DNA of 64,000 nt from Terriglobia bacterium (GTDB lineage Bacteria; Acidobacteriota; Terriglobia; Terriglobales; Acidobacteriaceae). Both the position numbers and the translations under genes were made by a program. The notes under the pieces are model-generated. The model saw nothing but the letters and a program-made list of their open reading frames with translations. It made no database searches and was not told where the DNA came from. This document shows positions 54,232-62,211 of the stretch, in pieces (positions within the stretch are counted from its first letter, which is position 1; every line of letters starts with the position of its first letter). The stretch is taken from the NCBI GenBank assembly GCA_020073015.1, contig JAIQFZ010000008.1, positions 58,251 through 122,250 on the forward strand, written 5' to 3'.

Positions 54232-54709
54232 TCTCGAGCTGGGCCCGGATCTTCTTGATGAGGGTGTGGGCGGAGTGCAATTGTTGGGCGGCGGCTGAGG
54301 GGACGCCGGCGACTCCCAGGGCTAACTCGCAGTGCAACAGGAGTGCGGTGAGGGTGTCGTTTAGTTGGCTGTGCAGGGCGCCAGCGACCGCGCGCCGTGC
54401 GCCTAACTCCTCACGCTTGCGGCGCTCCACGGCGGCGCGGACTTCGCGCACCAGGCGATCAAGTCCGCTGATGGCTAGATTGACCTGTACCGGAATGGCC
54501 GTGCCGAGATGCTGCATCGCGGTGTCGATTTCATCGGGTTCGGTTTCGAGGATGTGCTGGTCGAGTACGACGGCCAGATAAGAATCCGAGCGCAACCATG
54601 TGGCCGCCTGGCGGAGACTTTCTGCCACGACAACCTCTTCCCCCATGTTCTCTTGCAGAGCTCGAGCGCACTTGTTCGCGCGGTCGATTGGCGTCACAAG
54701 AAGGATCAT
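54224..54709 (-). CDS. Receiver-like small regulator with a DHp-like C-terminus
   Basis: A 161-residue protein, start at MILLVTPIDRANKCARAL with AAAGGACGAG before it. The N-terminal half looks like a response-regulator receiver (VVVAESLRQAATWLRSDSYLAVVLD, with a candidate phospho-Asp), while the C-terminal half, RRAVAGALHSQLNDTLTALLLHCELAL, resembles the dimerisation/His helix of histidine kinases (an HSQLND, similar to H-box sequences). It follows the NtrC-type regulator gene by 113 bases on the same strand. A phosphorelay adaptor is possible (inference). The stop codon lies in palindrome R3. Confidence 0.7.
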   Translation of the reverse strand: MILLVTPIDRANKCARALQENMGEEVVVAESLRQAATWLRSDSYLAVVLDQHILETEPDEIDTAMQHLGTAIPVQVNLAISGLDRLVREVRAAVERRKREELGARRAVAGALHSQLNDTLTALLLHCELALGVAGVPSAAAQQLHSAHTLIKKIRAQLETV

Positions 54710-54822
54710 GACTCGTCCTTTCGCAACTTCCTGACCAAATCGTTCTATGTTGAAACGAAGTGAGTTATGCACACGTGCCGGGGGGAGATTTCCAATTCGG
54801 CACTTGCGCCGGTGCTTACCGT

Positions 54823-56229
54823 TCAATTCTGGGACGCATACTCTTTCAGCTTGCGATACAGCGTCGTCTTGCCAATGCCGAGCAGGCGCGCAGCCATCAT
54901 CTTGTCGCCGTTGACCTGGGCGAGCGCGCTCAAGATGGTCTGCTTCTCGAGTTCGGCGATGGGCACGATGCCGGTGCTGGGCTGGCTCATTCCCATCAAG
55001 TCCATCGGCGCGCTGTAAATCTGGGTTGGCAGGTCGCGCACTTGAAGCTCGTTGGAACTGGACATTGCGCAAGCCCGCTCCAGACAGTTCTCGAGTTCTC
55101 GGACATTGCCGGGCCAGTCGTAATTGAGCATCGCCTTGAGTGCGTCATCGGAGATGGTTTTCTCGATTCCGGTTTCACGTCCCTGGCGTTCCAGGAAATG
55201 CGCCACGAGCAGGGGAATGTCCTGGCGGCGCTCCCGCAGGGGGGGGACGCGGATGGTAAGCACGTTGAGACGGAAGTATAGATCGCGGCGGAACGTGCCC
55301 TGGGCGACGCCATGTTCGAGGTCGCGGTTGGTGGCGGCGAGAATACGAACGTTGATCGGAGTGCGTTTGACGCTTCCTACCGGGCGAATTTCCTTTTCCT
55401 GGATGGCGCGCAGGAGTTTGGCTTGCAGGTCGACGGGTAAGTCTCCGATTTCGTCGAGGAAGACGGTGCCGCCTTCGGCGATGGCCAGCAGGCCGTCTTT
55501 GGGGTGGGTAGCGCCGGTGAAGGCACCGCGCACGTGACCGAACAGCTCGCTCTCGATCAGGGTGGGGACGAGGGAGCCGCAATCGACGGGGATAAACGGT
55601 TTGTTGTGGAAGGGTCCGGAAAAGTGGATCGACTTCGCCACCAGTTCTTTGCCGGTGCCGCTCTCTCCCAGAATGAGCACGGGATGAGAACTCTGTCCGG
55701 CTTTGGCAATGATGCGATAGATCTTTTCCATCTCCGGCGCGCGCCCAATGATGTTGCCGAAGCCCTGACGCGACTTGATGGCTTCGCGCAGGACGCGGTT
55801 CTCGGTTTTCAGTTTCAGATGGCCGGCGACGCGATCCAGCAGCAGGCGCAGTTCTTCCATACTGAAGGGTTTGGTGACGTAGTCGTAGGCGCCGTCTTTC
55901 ATGGCCTGCACGGCGGACTGCACCGTGCCGTAGCCGGTGACGACGATCACGAGCGCGTCCGCACGGTGTTTCTTGATGGCGTGCAAGGCTTCGAGGCCGT
56001 TTACGCCTGGCAGCCGCAGATCGAGCAAAACGGCGTCGGTGCTGTGGGTGTCGAGCAGGCGGTAGGCGTGTTCGGCCGACTCGGCTACCTGAACGTTGAA
56101 GCCGAGCGACTGCGCGACTTCGCGGCAGGCTTCGCGGACGGCGCGGTCATCGTCGACGATCAAGAGGTTTAGAAAATTAGCTCCCTCGATTTGGGGGGGT
56201 GGGCTCACCAGCGGAGCGGTGGTTAACAT
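54823..56229 (-). CDS. Sigma-54-dependent NtrC-family response regulator
   Basis: A 468-residue regulator. Receiver domain (residues about 22-135) with the phospho-Asp in [16 protein letters not shown]+ domain (about 155-390) with Walker A GESGTGKE, the sigma-54 contact motif [15 protein letters not shown] and [11 protein letters not shown]; and a Fis-type helix-turn-helix at the end ([21 protein letters not shown]). It activates sigma-54 promoters when phosphorylated. The hybrid kinase gene lies directly upstream with a 7-base overlap, so they form a two-component system; target genes are not visible. Confidence 0.95.
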   Translation of the reverse strand: MLTTAPLVSPPPQIEGANFLNLLIVDDDRAVREACREVAQSLGFNVQVAESAEHAYRLLDTHSTDAVLLDLRLPGVNGLEALHAIKKHRADALVIVVTGYGTVQSAVQAMKDGAYDYVTKPFSMEELRLLLDRVAGHLKLKTENRVLREAIKSRQGFGNIIGRAPEMEKIYRIIAKAGQSSHPVLILGESGTGKELVAKSIHFSGPFHNKPFIPVDCGSLVPTLIESELFGHVRGAFTGATHPKDGLLAIAEGGTVFLDEIGDLPVDLQAKLLRAIQEKEIRPVGSVKRTPINVRILAATNRDLEHGVAQGTFRRDLYFRLNVLTIRVPPLRERRQDIPLLVAHFLERQGRETGIEKTISDDALKAMLNYDWPGNVRELENCLERACAMSSSNELQVRDLPTQIYSAPMDLMGMSQPSTGIVPIAELEKQTILSALAQVNGDKMMAARLLGIGKTTLYRKLKEYASQN

Positions 56230-58103
56230 GGCAGGTCTCCCTTGGAATCCAGAACTTCACGAATGCGTTCAATGAGTGCGGTGCCTGAAAATGGTTTGCG
56301 AATCAACTGCGCCGAGGGCGCAGCGGATTCCGTTTGACCGTTGTGGTAGCCGGAGATCAGCAACACTCGGAGGGCAGGTTTTTGCTGGCGTAACTTATCG
56401 GCCAATTCGCGGCCGTTCATGCCTGGCATCATCCAGTCGGCGACGAGCAGGTCAACTTCTGCGGGCTGCTCAGCGAAAATCTTCAACGCACGTTTCCCGC
56501 TGGACGCTGGTAGGACGCGGTATCCGGCATTGTGGAGAATTCTTTGCATGGAGTTGCGGGCACTGGCGTGGTCATCGACCAGAAGGATGGTCTCGCCCGT
56601 GCGCAAGCTGAGGCGCGGGGCAGTGGGTTGGGTGGCGGCCTGGACCAGGGGAAGAAAGACTTCGATGCGAGTGCCGCACCCGGGTTCGCTTTGGACCTGG
56701 ATGACTCCGTGCGCTTCGTCGACGATGCGGCGAACGGTTGCGAGGCCGAGACCCGTGCCGTGTCCAGGCTGCTTGGTGGTGAAGAAAGGCTCAAACAGGC
56801 GGGCGCGGGTGGAAGCATCCATGCCGCAGCCGTTGTCCTCGACGGTGACAGAGACGGCGGGTTGGCTATCACCGGGGAGGTCCGTGGCTTGCGTGCGCAC
56901 GGTGATGCGTCCGCCATGGGACATCGCGTCGCGCGCGTTCAGCACCAGGTTGAGAAGTACCTGCCGCAGTTGCGCTTGATCGGCCAGTACTTTGCCGAGG
57001 CCGGCGCCGAGCACGGTGACCAGCTCAATTTGTTCCCCGACCAGGCGCCGGAGCAGGTTTTCGGTCGAGGCGACGACCTCATTGACCAGAATGGGCCGGG
57101 GCTGCGGAACCTGTTTGCGGGCGATGGCCAGCAGTTGCTGGGTCAAGGCTGCGCCCTGTTCACCCGCTATGCGCACTTCTTCCACGTGCTGGCGCAGACG
57201 GTCGCCCGGTTCCATGGCCGAGGACAGTAGATCGCAGTAGAGCAGGATGCCGGTGAGCAGGTTGTTGAAGTCGTGCGCGACTCCGCCGGCCAGCCGCCCG
57301 ATGACTTCCATTTTTTCGGCTTCGCGCAGCTGTTCCTCTACGCGCCGGCGCGCGGTGGTGTCTTCGAGCATGGCGATCAGGAACTTGGGCTGGTGGTCGG
57401 CGGCGCGCACCGTCGATACGGTCAGATGACCCCAGAGGTACGAGCCATCCTTGCGGCGAAAGCGCTTGTCCAGCTCAAAGCTGTGGCGAGCACCGCACAT
57501 CAGTTCGGCGATTAGAATTTCGTCCCGCTCAAAATCTCCAGGATGAAGTTCCCGCGGGTGCATGCCAACCAGTTCCTCGCGGCTGTAGCCGAGCATTCTG
57601 GAGACAGCAGGATTGCATTCGAGCATGTGTCCATCGAGGTGGCAGATGCTGATGCCGAGCGCTGCGCTTTCGAACATTGCCCGGAAGCGCAACTCGCTGT
57701 CGCGCACCGTGCGACGCAGTTCAGCTCCTGTGCGTTCGCGCAGCACCACGAGCACGAGCGGACGAATGCCGTGCTGGAAATTGCTGCAGCGCACTTCCAC
57801 ACGCACCTCGTCGCCATCGGCGCGCCGAACTACCTGCTCACAGGCGGGATGTTCACAGCACCGCGTCTGGCCTGCAAACAGGTCGTGGCAGAACCGGTTG
57901 GGCGGGAACACGGCCCAGACCGGCTGGCCTACCAAATTGCCTGGCCCCTGATATCGCAACAGTTCCGTGCAGGCAGGATTGGCGAGGAGGACGCGCTCAT
58001 TCTCAACCAGGAGCAGACAGTCCGGGAAGGCGTCGAAAGAAGCCTGCAGCAGACCCGGTTCGATTCGCCCCAAGCCGGTGGCGATTTGCGTAGCCACGCT
58101 CAT
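56223..58103 (-). CDS. Hybrid PAS sensor histidine kinase with receiver domain
   Basis: A 626-residue soluble kinase, start at MSVATQIATGLGRIEPGLL with AGGAG 9 bases upstream. PAS 1 (about 15-115) contains RFCHDLFAGQTRCCEHPACE, a Cys-rich signature that may bind a metal or sense redox; PAS 2 (about 130-250) reads HMLECNPAVSRMLGYSREEL. Then come the H-box GGVAHDFNNLLTGILLYCDL, the ATPase N, G1 and G2 boxes (NARDAM, VEDNGCGM, GTGLGLATV), and a C-terminal receiver with DLLVADWMMPGMNG. No TM helices, so cytoplasmic signals. Overlaps the NtrC-type regulator gene; partner confirmed by location. Confidence 0.93.
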   Translation of the reverse strand: MSVATQIATGLGRIEPGLLQASFDAFPDCLLLVENERVLLANPACTELLRYQGPGNLVGQPVWAVFPPNRFCHDLFAGQTRCCEHPACEQVVRRADGDEVRVEVRCSNFQHGIRPLVLVVLRERTGAELRRTVRDSELRFRAMFESAALGISICHLDGHMLECNPAVSRMLGYSREELVGMHPRELHPGDFERDEILIAELMCGARHSFELDKRFRRKDGSYLWGHLTVSTVRAADHQPKFLIAMLEDTTARRRVEEQLREAEKMEVIGRLAGGVAHDFNNLLTGILLYCDLLSSAMEPGDRLRQHVEEVRIAGEQGAALTQQLLAIARKQVPQPRPILVNEVVASTENLLRRLVGEQIELVTVLGAGLGKVLADQAQLRQVLLNLVLNARDAMSHGGRITVRTQATDLPGDSQPAVSVTVEDNGCGMDASTRARLFEPFFTTKQPGHGTGLGLATVRRIVDEAHGVIQVQSEPGCGTRIEVFLPLVQAATQPTAPRLSLRTGETILLVDDHASARNSMQRILHNAGYRVLPASSGKRALKIFAEQPAEVDLLVADWMMPGMNGRELADKLRQQKPALRVLLISGYHNGQTESAAPSAQLIRKPFSGTALIERIREVLDSKGDLPC

Positions 58104-58408
58104 CACAGAACCGCTCCTGAGAGATCTCGCACGTCTTTCTGATCTCTCTGCGGTTGGGGTAACCGCATGCAATGCGGGTGAGAAGAACACCGCGGAATTC
58201 CAAGCTGGGAAGAAACCGGCCCATCAGCTTTCCGCGAATGAACCACCTAACCTATTTGGGAATCATTGTAGCGGAAGTGCCGTGGCTTCTAAGTGCTAGA
58301 CGTCACATGGGTTTGTGACGTTTTGAGGAGTCTGGTTCAGGGGTGAGAAGGCAGGAATTGCTCAGAATGGTACACCTCCGAGCCGCCCAAATCGGAACAA
58401 CATCCGGG
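58104..58408. other. Intergenic region upstream of the two-component genes
   Basis: About 305 bases; presumably the promoter of the kinase-regulator operon. A small palindrome (CCGCATGCAATGCGG near 58165) is visible. I found no convincing sigma-54 promoter by eye. Confidence 0.4.
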
Positions 58409-59059
58409 TTACTGGAGATCCAGGTTTTGCGCCAGACGGAAGCTTAGTCGTCGCTCCGGACCAAGGACGACTTCTTTCTGAGCGGCGGCGGCAGGCCCGG
58501 CTGCGGCGGAAGTGGTCGGGCCCGCCATAGCCCCCTTGCCGTGATCAGCGCCCGCGCCACTCATGGCTGAGTTTCGCTCCTCGCGGGAACCACCCTTGGC
58601 AAACAAGCTGGAGGTTTCGATCGGAAAGGTCCTCTGGCTCACGGTCAGAGTGACGAGTGCCAGGCGGAGATAGCCCGGGTCACGTGGCCCTGTGGAGTGC
58701 CTGGCGTCGAGGACGCGCCCCGAGACGGCCGCACCGCGCGGAACCAATGTCTGTCCATCAATCACGATCGGTGCATCGAGCGTTGCCGCAAAGCTGTCTC
58801 CCGGGGTGGCCGAGGCGCTGGAAAGATCGCGTTGCAGGCAGATTGTGAGCGGCGTTCCCTCGGGCAGGCGCGTGAGCGATGGGATGAGCGAGCGGCTGGG
58901 CGAAATGCCCGCCGACTGGGGCGGGTGATCGAAGGGCAGTTTCTGGGCCTCCGATTTAGTTGTGTCCGTGGCAGGCAGCTCCGTCTGTCGGCCGCAACTC
59001 AGGGTCAAGCCAACGCACGCGATTACGGCGATCCGGCAGATAGGGAACCGCTTCCTCAT
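58409..59059 (-). CDS. Lipoprotein of unknown function
   Basis: A 216-residue lipoprotein; start at MRKRFPICRIAVIACVG with the lipobox LTLSCG. The mature part contains a strand set LTICLQRDLSSASATPGDSFAATLDAPIVIDGQTLVPRGAAVSGRV, resembling envelope proteins that carry a SH3/TrbI-like fold (PG..F...L..P), then a Gly/Ala-rich tail and VLGPERRLSFRLAQ. Similar lipoproteins in Acidobacteria lack an assigned role. Upstream frames look non-coding. Confidence 0.78.
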   Translation of the reverse strand: MRKRFPICRIAVIACVGLTLSCGRQTELPATDTTKSEAQKLPFDHPPQSAGISPSRSLIPSLTRLPEGTPLTICLQRDLSSASATPGDSFAATLDAPIVIDGQTLVPRGAAVSGRVLDARHSTGPRDPGYLRLALVTLTVSQRTFPIETSSLFAKGGSREERNSAMSGAGADHGKGAMAGPTTSAAAGPAAAAQKEVVLGPERRLSFRLAQNLDLQ

Positions 59060-59256
59060 TATTGTTGGGATTGGGGTCGCAACGCGGCTGCCATTCTCCG
59101 CAATGAAAACAATACACTTGCTCTCAGCGGTTAAGCCGTAATCATGTAGTTTCTGCCTGGGGGCGCCGCTGCGAGTCGAGTTTAGTTTTCTTGGTCGCGA
59201 ACGAACCGATGGACGGGTGGGAACGCCCGTCGCAAGACAGCAAATCCGAACGGCAA

Positions 59257-59290
59257 AACAAAAAACGGAGGAAGCGGCGGGCTTCCTCCG
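59257..59290 (-). terminator. Intrinsic terminator after the OmpA gene
   Basis: A 10-bp stem CGGAGGAAGC / GCTTCCTCCG with a short CCCGCC loop, followed on the minus strand by TTTTTTGTTTTG. It lies about 60 bases after the stop codon of the OmpA-family gene. Confidence 0.88.
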
Positions 59291-59348
59291 TATTCTTCTT
59301 GGCCATCCAGGGCGACGGCGAAAACTTCCAACGCTCACCCTACGGTGA

Positions 59349-60419
59349 TTACTTCTTTTTCGCTGGTGCCTTAGCGCCCTTCTTAGCCGCTGGGGCTTTC
59401 TTGGCAGCTTCCCTGCCGCCGATCAGAGTCAAGGAATCAGCAGCATTGAACGGGTACTGCCGCACCGAGGTTTCGGTTTGGCCCGTAGCGTTCAGAGTGA
59501 CGTCCACCCGGCGATTGCTCGCCCAGATGATGGTCTTCATGTTGCGCAGGACCCGGGCCCGTTCCTCTTTCGTCAGTTCGGGGTTCTGCTCGACCGATCC
59601 CTTCACTTCGTCCGAGGTCAGGTTGTGCTCTTTGCCCAGAGCCTTGGTTTCGAGGTTGGCCTCGGGCACACCGTGCTCGATCAGGAAGCTCTTGACGCGC
59701 GCCACCCGACGCTCGGAGAGTGCCTGGTTGTAGGGCACGGAACCACGCACGTCGGCGTGTCCTTCGAGGGTCAGGTGAGCATCCGGCTTGGCCTCAAGAT
59801 ACTTCTTGAAGTCCGTAGCCAGCGCCTCCAGGGTTTGCTCCTGACTCTTAACCAAGCCAGCGTTGGGTTCCTTCTCCGTCGGTTTGGCAGTCACAAAATA
59901 CACGCTGTGGAGCGCGAGCCGGGCTTCTAGTACTTTGTCCACAACGGGTGGCGGCGGTGGCGGCGGGTTGTTCACCGTGACGGTGCTCGCAGTCGAGGCC
60001 GTCAAGCCACGGGAGTCGGTGCAGGTTGCGTTTACTGTCGCTGGGCCTGCGGAAGCGCCGGTCGTGGTGAGGGTCGCGGAATTGCCGCTGCCCGCGATGC
60101 TGCCTGCACTGGAGGTCCAGTTGCCCACGGTAACGGTAGCGTTGTCCGGACTGGTGCACGTGCAGGTAATGGTGGAGGGTGTGCCGACTTCGACCGTTCC
60201 CGGATTCGCCGCGCAGGAAATCTGCGGCGGGTTGAGCGGCTTCACGGTGAAGTTCGAAGTGCAGCTGGCTTCGCCACCCTTCTTCACTTTGGGATCGGAC
60301 ACGTGGGCGGTGGCCGTGTAGCTGCCGGGGGCCGCGCCGCTGGTGTCGATCGCCGCCCCGGTCTCTTTACCTTCGATCTTGCCACCGGTGCTGGTCCAGT
60401 CGTACTTCAGTGCTTGTCC
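59349..60419 (-). CDS. OmpA-family protein, N-terminus missing at a sequence join
   Basis: About 356 residues of an envelope protein. Two Ig/PKD-like repeats (about residues 1-95; SYTATAHVSDPKVKKG and NATCTDSRGLTASTASTV) are followed by a Pro hinge and an OmpA-C peptidoglycan-binding domain (LEGHADVRGSVPYNQALSER, DVTLNATG), then a Lys/Ala-rich tail. The frame continues upstream only through sequence that codes for RelA on the same strand in another frame. It has no signal peptide or start codon, so the N-terminal part has been lost at about 60,405-60,425. Such proteins tether the outer membrane to the cell wall. Confidence 0.82.
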   Translation of the reverse strand, partial: GQALKYDWTSTGGKIEGKETGAAIDTSGAAPGSYTATAHVSDPKVKKGGEASCTSNFTVKPLNPPQISCAANPGTVEVGTPSTITCTCTSPDNATVTVGNWTSSAGSIAGSGNSATLTTTGASAGPATVNATCTDSRGLTASTASTVTVNNPPPPPPPVVDKVLEARLALHSVYFVTAKPTEKEPNAGLVKSQEQTLEALATDFKKYLEAKPDAHLTLEGHADVRGSVPYNQALSERRVARVKSFLIEHGVPEANLETKALGKEHNLTSDEVKGSVEQNPELTKEERARVLRNMKTIIWASNRRVDVTLNATGQTETSVRQYPFNAADSLTLIGGREAAKKAPAAKKGAKAPAKKK

Positions 60420-60425
60420 TGCGGG
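60405..60425. other. Probable chimeric join between two genomes
   Basis: To the left: acidobacterial OmpA-type codons; to the right: very GC-rich RelA codons. Both proteins, on the same strand but in different frames, are cut within a few bases of each other. A short shared sequence (CAGGACAAGC on the minus strand) may have caused the join. Confidence 0.8.
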
Positions 60426-62062
60426 TAGAGCTTGTGCAGCACGTTCGCGGGCGAGAGCTTGCCGTACCCCACCGCGCTGACCAGGTCGTCGGCGCGCGAG
60501 TGGCCCATCTCGTTCGCCGCCTTGAGGAACCCGGAGGTCTTCACCACCTTGGCGAAGTTCAGGTCGAAGCGCTTGAACTCGCGCTCCAGCAGATCGCGCC
60601 CGATGTCGATGCTGCGCTCCCGCTGCTGCGCCTTGATGAAGTTGCGGATCTTCGCCTGCGCCCGGCTGGTCTTGACGAAGCTGAGCCAGTCCTTGTTGGG
60701 CCGCGCATTCGGGCTGGTGAGGATCTCCACGCTGTCGCCGTTCTTCAGCTTGTAGCGGAGGGGGACGATCTTCCCGTTCACCTTCGCGCCCACGCAGTGC
60801 GCACCGACCTCGGAGTGGACGGCGTAGGCGAGATCCACCGGCGTCGAGCCGAGCGGCAGGCTCTTCACGTCGCCCTTGGGGGTGAAGACGAACACCTCGT
60901 CCTGGAAGAGGTCGACCTTGACCGTCTCCAGGAACTCGCGCGGGTCCTTCAGGTCCTGCTGCCACTCCATCAGCTGGCGCAGCCAGGCGAACTTCTGCTC
61001 GTCCTTGCCCCCGGTCTTCCCTTCCTTGTAGGCCCAGTGCGCCGCGATTCCTTCCTCGGCGATGCGGTGCATCTCCTCGGTGCGCATCTGGATCTCGATG
61101 CGCTCGCCGGTGGGGCCGATCACGGTCGTGTGCAGCGACTGGTACATGTTCGGCTTGGGGATGGCGATGTAGTCCTTGAACCGCCCGGGCACGGGCTTCC
61201 AGAGCGAGTGGATCAGCCCCAGCGCCTCGTAGCAGGCGGGCACCGTCTTGAGGATGAGGCGGAAGGCGACCACGTCGTGCAGCTGGGTCACCGAGGAGAG
61301 CCCGTTCTTCCGCATCTTCTTCCAGATGCTGTAGACGTGCTTGGGGCGGCCGTGCACCTCCGCCTCGAGGCCCGCTTCCTTCAGCTTGCTTTGCAGGAGC
61401 TCGACGACGTCGGCGATGAACTTCTGCCGGTCCTTCTGGCTCTGCGCCAGCTGGGTCTCGACGTCTGCGTACTCCCCGGGCTTGAGGTACTTGAAGGCCA
61501 GGTCCTCGAGCTCGATCTTGATCCACTGGATTCCCAGCCGGTTCGCCAGCGGCGCATAGATGTCCAGGGTCTCCTGGGCGATGCGGTGCTGCGCCTCGGG
61601 CCGCATGTGCTCGAGCGTGCGCATGTTGTGCGTGCGGTCGGCGAGCTTGACGAGGATGACCCGGATGTCCTTGGCCATCGCCACCAGCATCTTGCGGAAG
61701 TTCTCCGCCTGCTTCTCCTCGACGCTGACCGCCTGCGAGGACTGGAAGGTGCCGAGCTTCGTCACCCCTTCCACCAGGTCGAGCACCTCCGGGCCGAACA
61801 GGTCCCGGATCTCCTCCGGCTTCGCCAGGGTGTCCTCGATGGTGTCGTGCAGCAGCCCGGCCACGATGCTGGCCTCGTCGAGCTTGAGGTCCGCGAGCAG
61901 CCCCGCCACTTCCAGCGGGTGCACGAGGTAGGGCTCCCCCGACTTGCGGATCTGCCCCTGGTGGACCTTGGCAGAGTAGACGTACGCCTTCTTGATGAGG
62001 TCCAGGTCGGCGTCCGCATGGTACGCGCTGACCTTTTCCAGGATGTCGTTGAGGCGAATCAT
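60407..62062 (-). CDS. relA: RelA/SpoT (p)ppGpp synthetase/hydrolase, C-terminus missing
   Basis: A bifunctional-type stringent response enzyme fragment of 551 residues, start at MIRLNDILEKVSAYHADADL. HD hydrolase domain (about 25-175) with GLLHDTIEDT and LVKLADRTHNMRTL; synthetase domain (about 220-345) with KHVYSIWKKM, LHDVVAFRLI and QSLHTTVIGPTG; TGS domain (about 385-450) with VFVFTPKGDVKSLPLGSTP. The conserved-Cys and ACT regulatory part of the usual 700-800 residue protein is missing: the frame stops at the join near 60,410. Composition and sequence resemble Myxococcota rather than the left part of the window. Confidence 0.9.
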   Translation of the reverse strand: MIRLNDILEKVSAYHADADLDLIKKAYVYSAKVHQGQIRKSGEPYLVHPLEVAGLLADLKLDEASIVAGLLHDTIEDTLAKPEEIRDLFGPEVLDLVEGVTKLGTFQSSQAVSVEEKQAENFRKMLVAMAKDIRVILVKLADRTHNMRTLEHMRPEAQHRIAQETLDIYAPLANRLGIQWIKIELEDLAFKYLKPGEYADVETQLAQSQKDRQKFIADVVELLQSKLKEAGLEAEVHGRPKHVYSIWKKMRKNGLSSVTQLHDVVAFRLILKTVPACYEALGLIHSLWKPVPGRFKDYIAIPKPNMYQSLHTTVIGPTGERIEIQMRTEEMHRIAEEGIAAHWAYKEGKTGGKDEQKFAWLRQLMEWQQDLKDPREFLETVKVDLFQDEVFVFTPKGDVKSLPLGSTPVDLAYAVHSEVGAHCVGAKVNGKIVPLRYKLKNGDSVEILTSPNARPNKDWLSFVKTSRAQAKIRNFIKAQQRERSIDIGRDLLEREFKRFDLNFAKVVKTSGFLKAANEMGHSRADDLVSAVGYGKLSPANVLHKLYPQDKH

Positions 62063-62211
62063 CTGCGCGGTCTTCTGAAGAGCGTACCTCCTCAAAGAAA
62101 TGCCAGCAAACCTCCAGTAACGCGCTTCGACGCGCTGTGCCACAGGCGGATTCACCCTCTGTTTCCGCAGATTGACCAGTCCGCGCAGCGGCCCGTATGC
62201 TCCCCGCCGCC

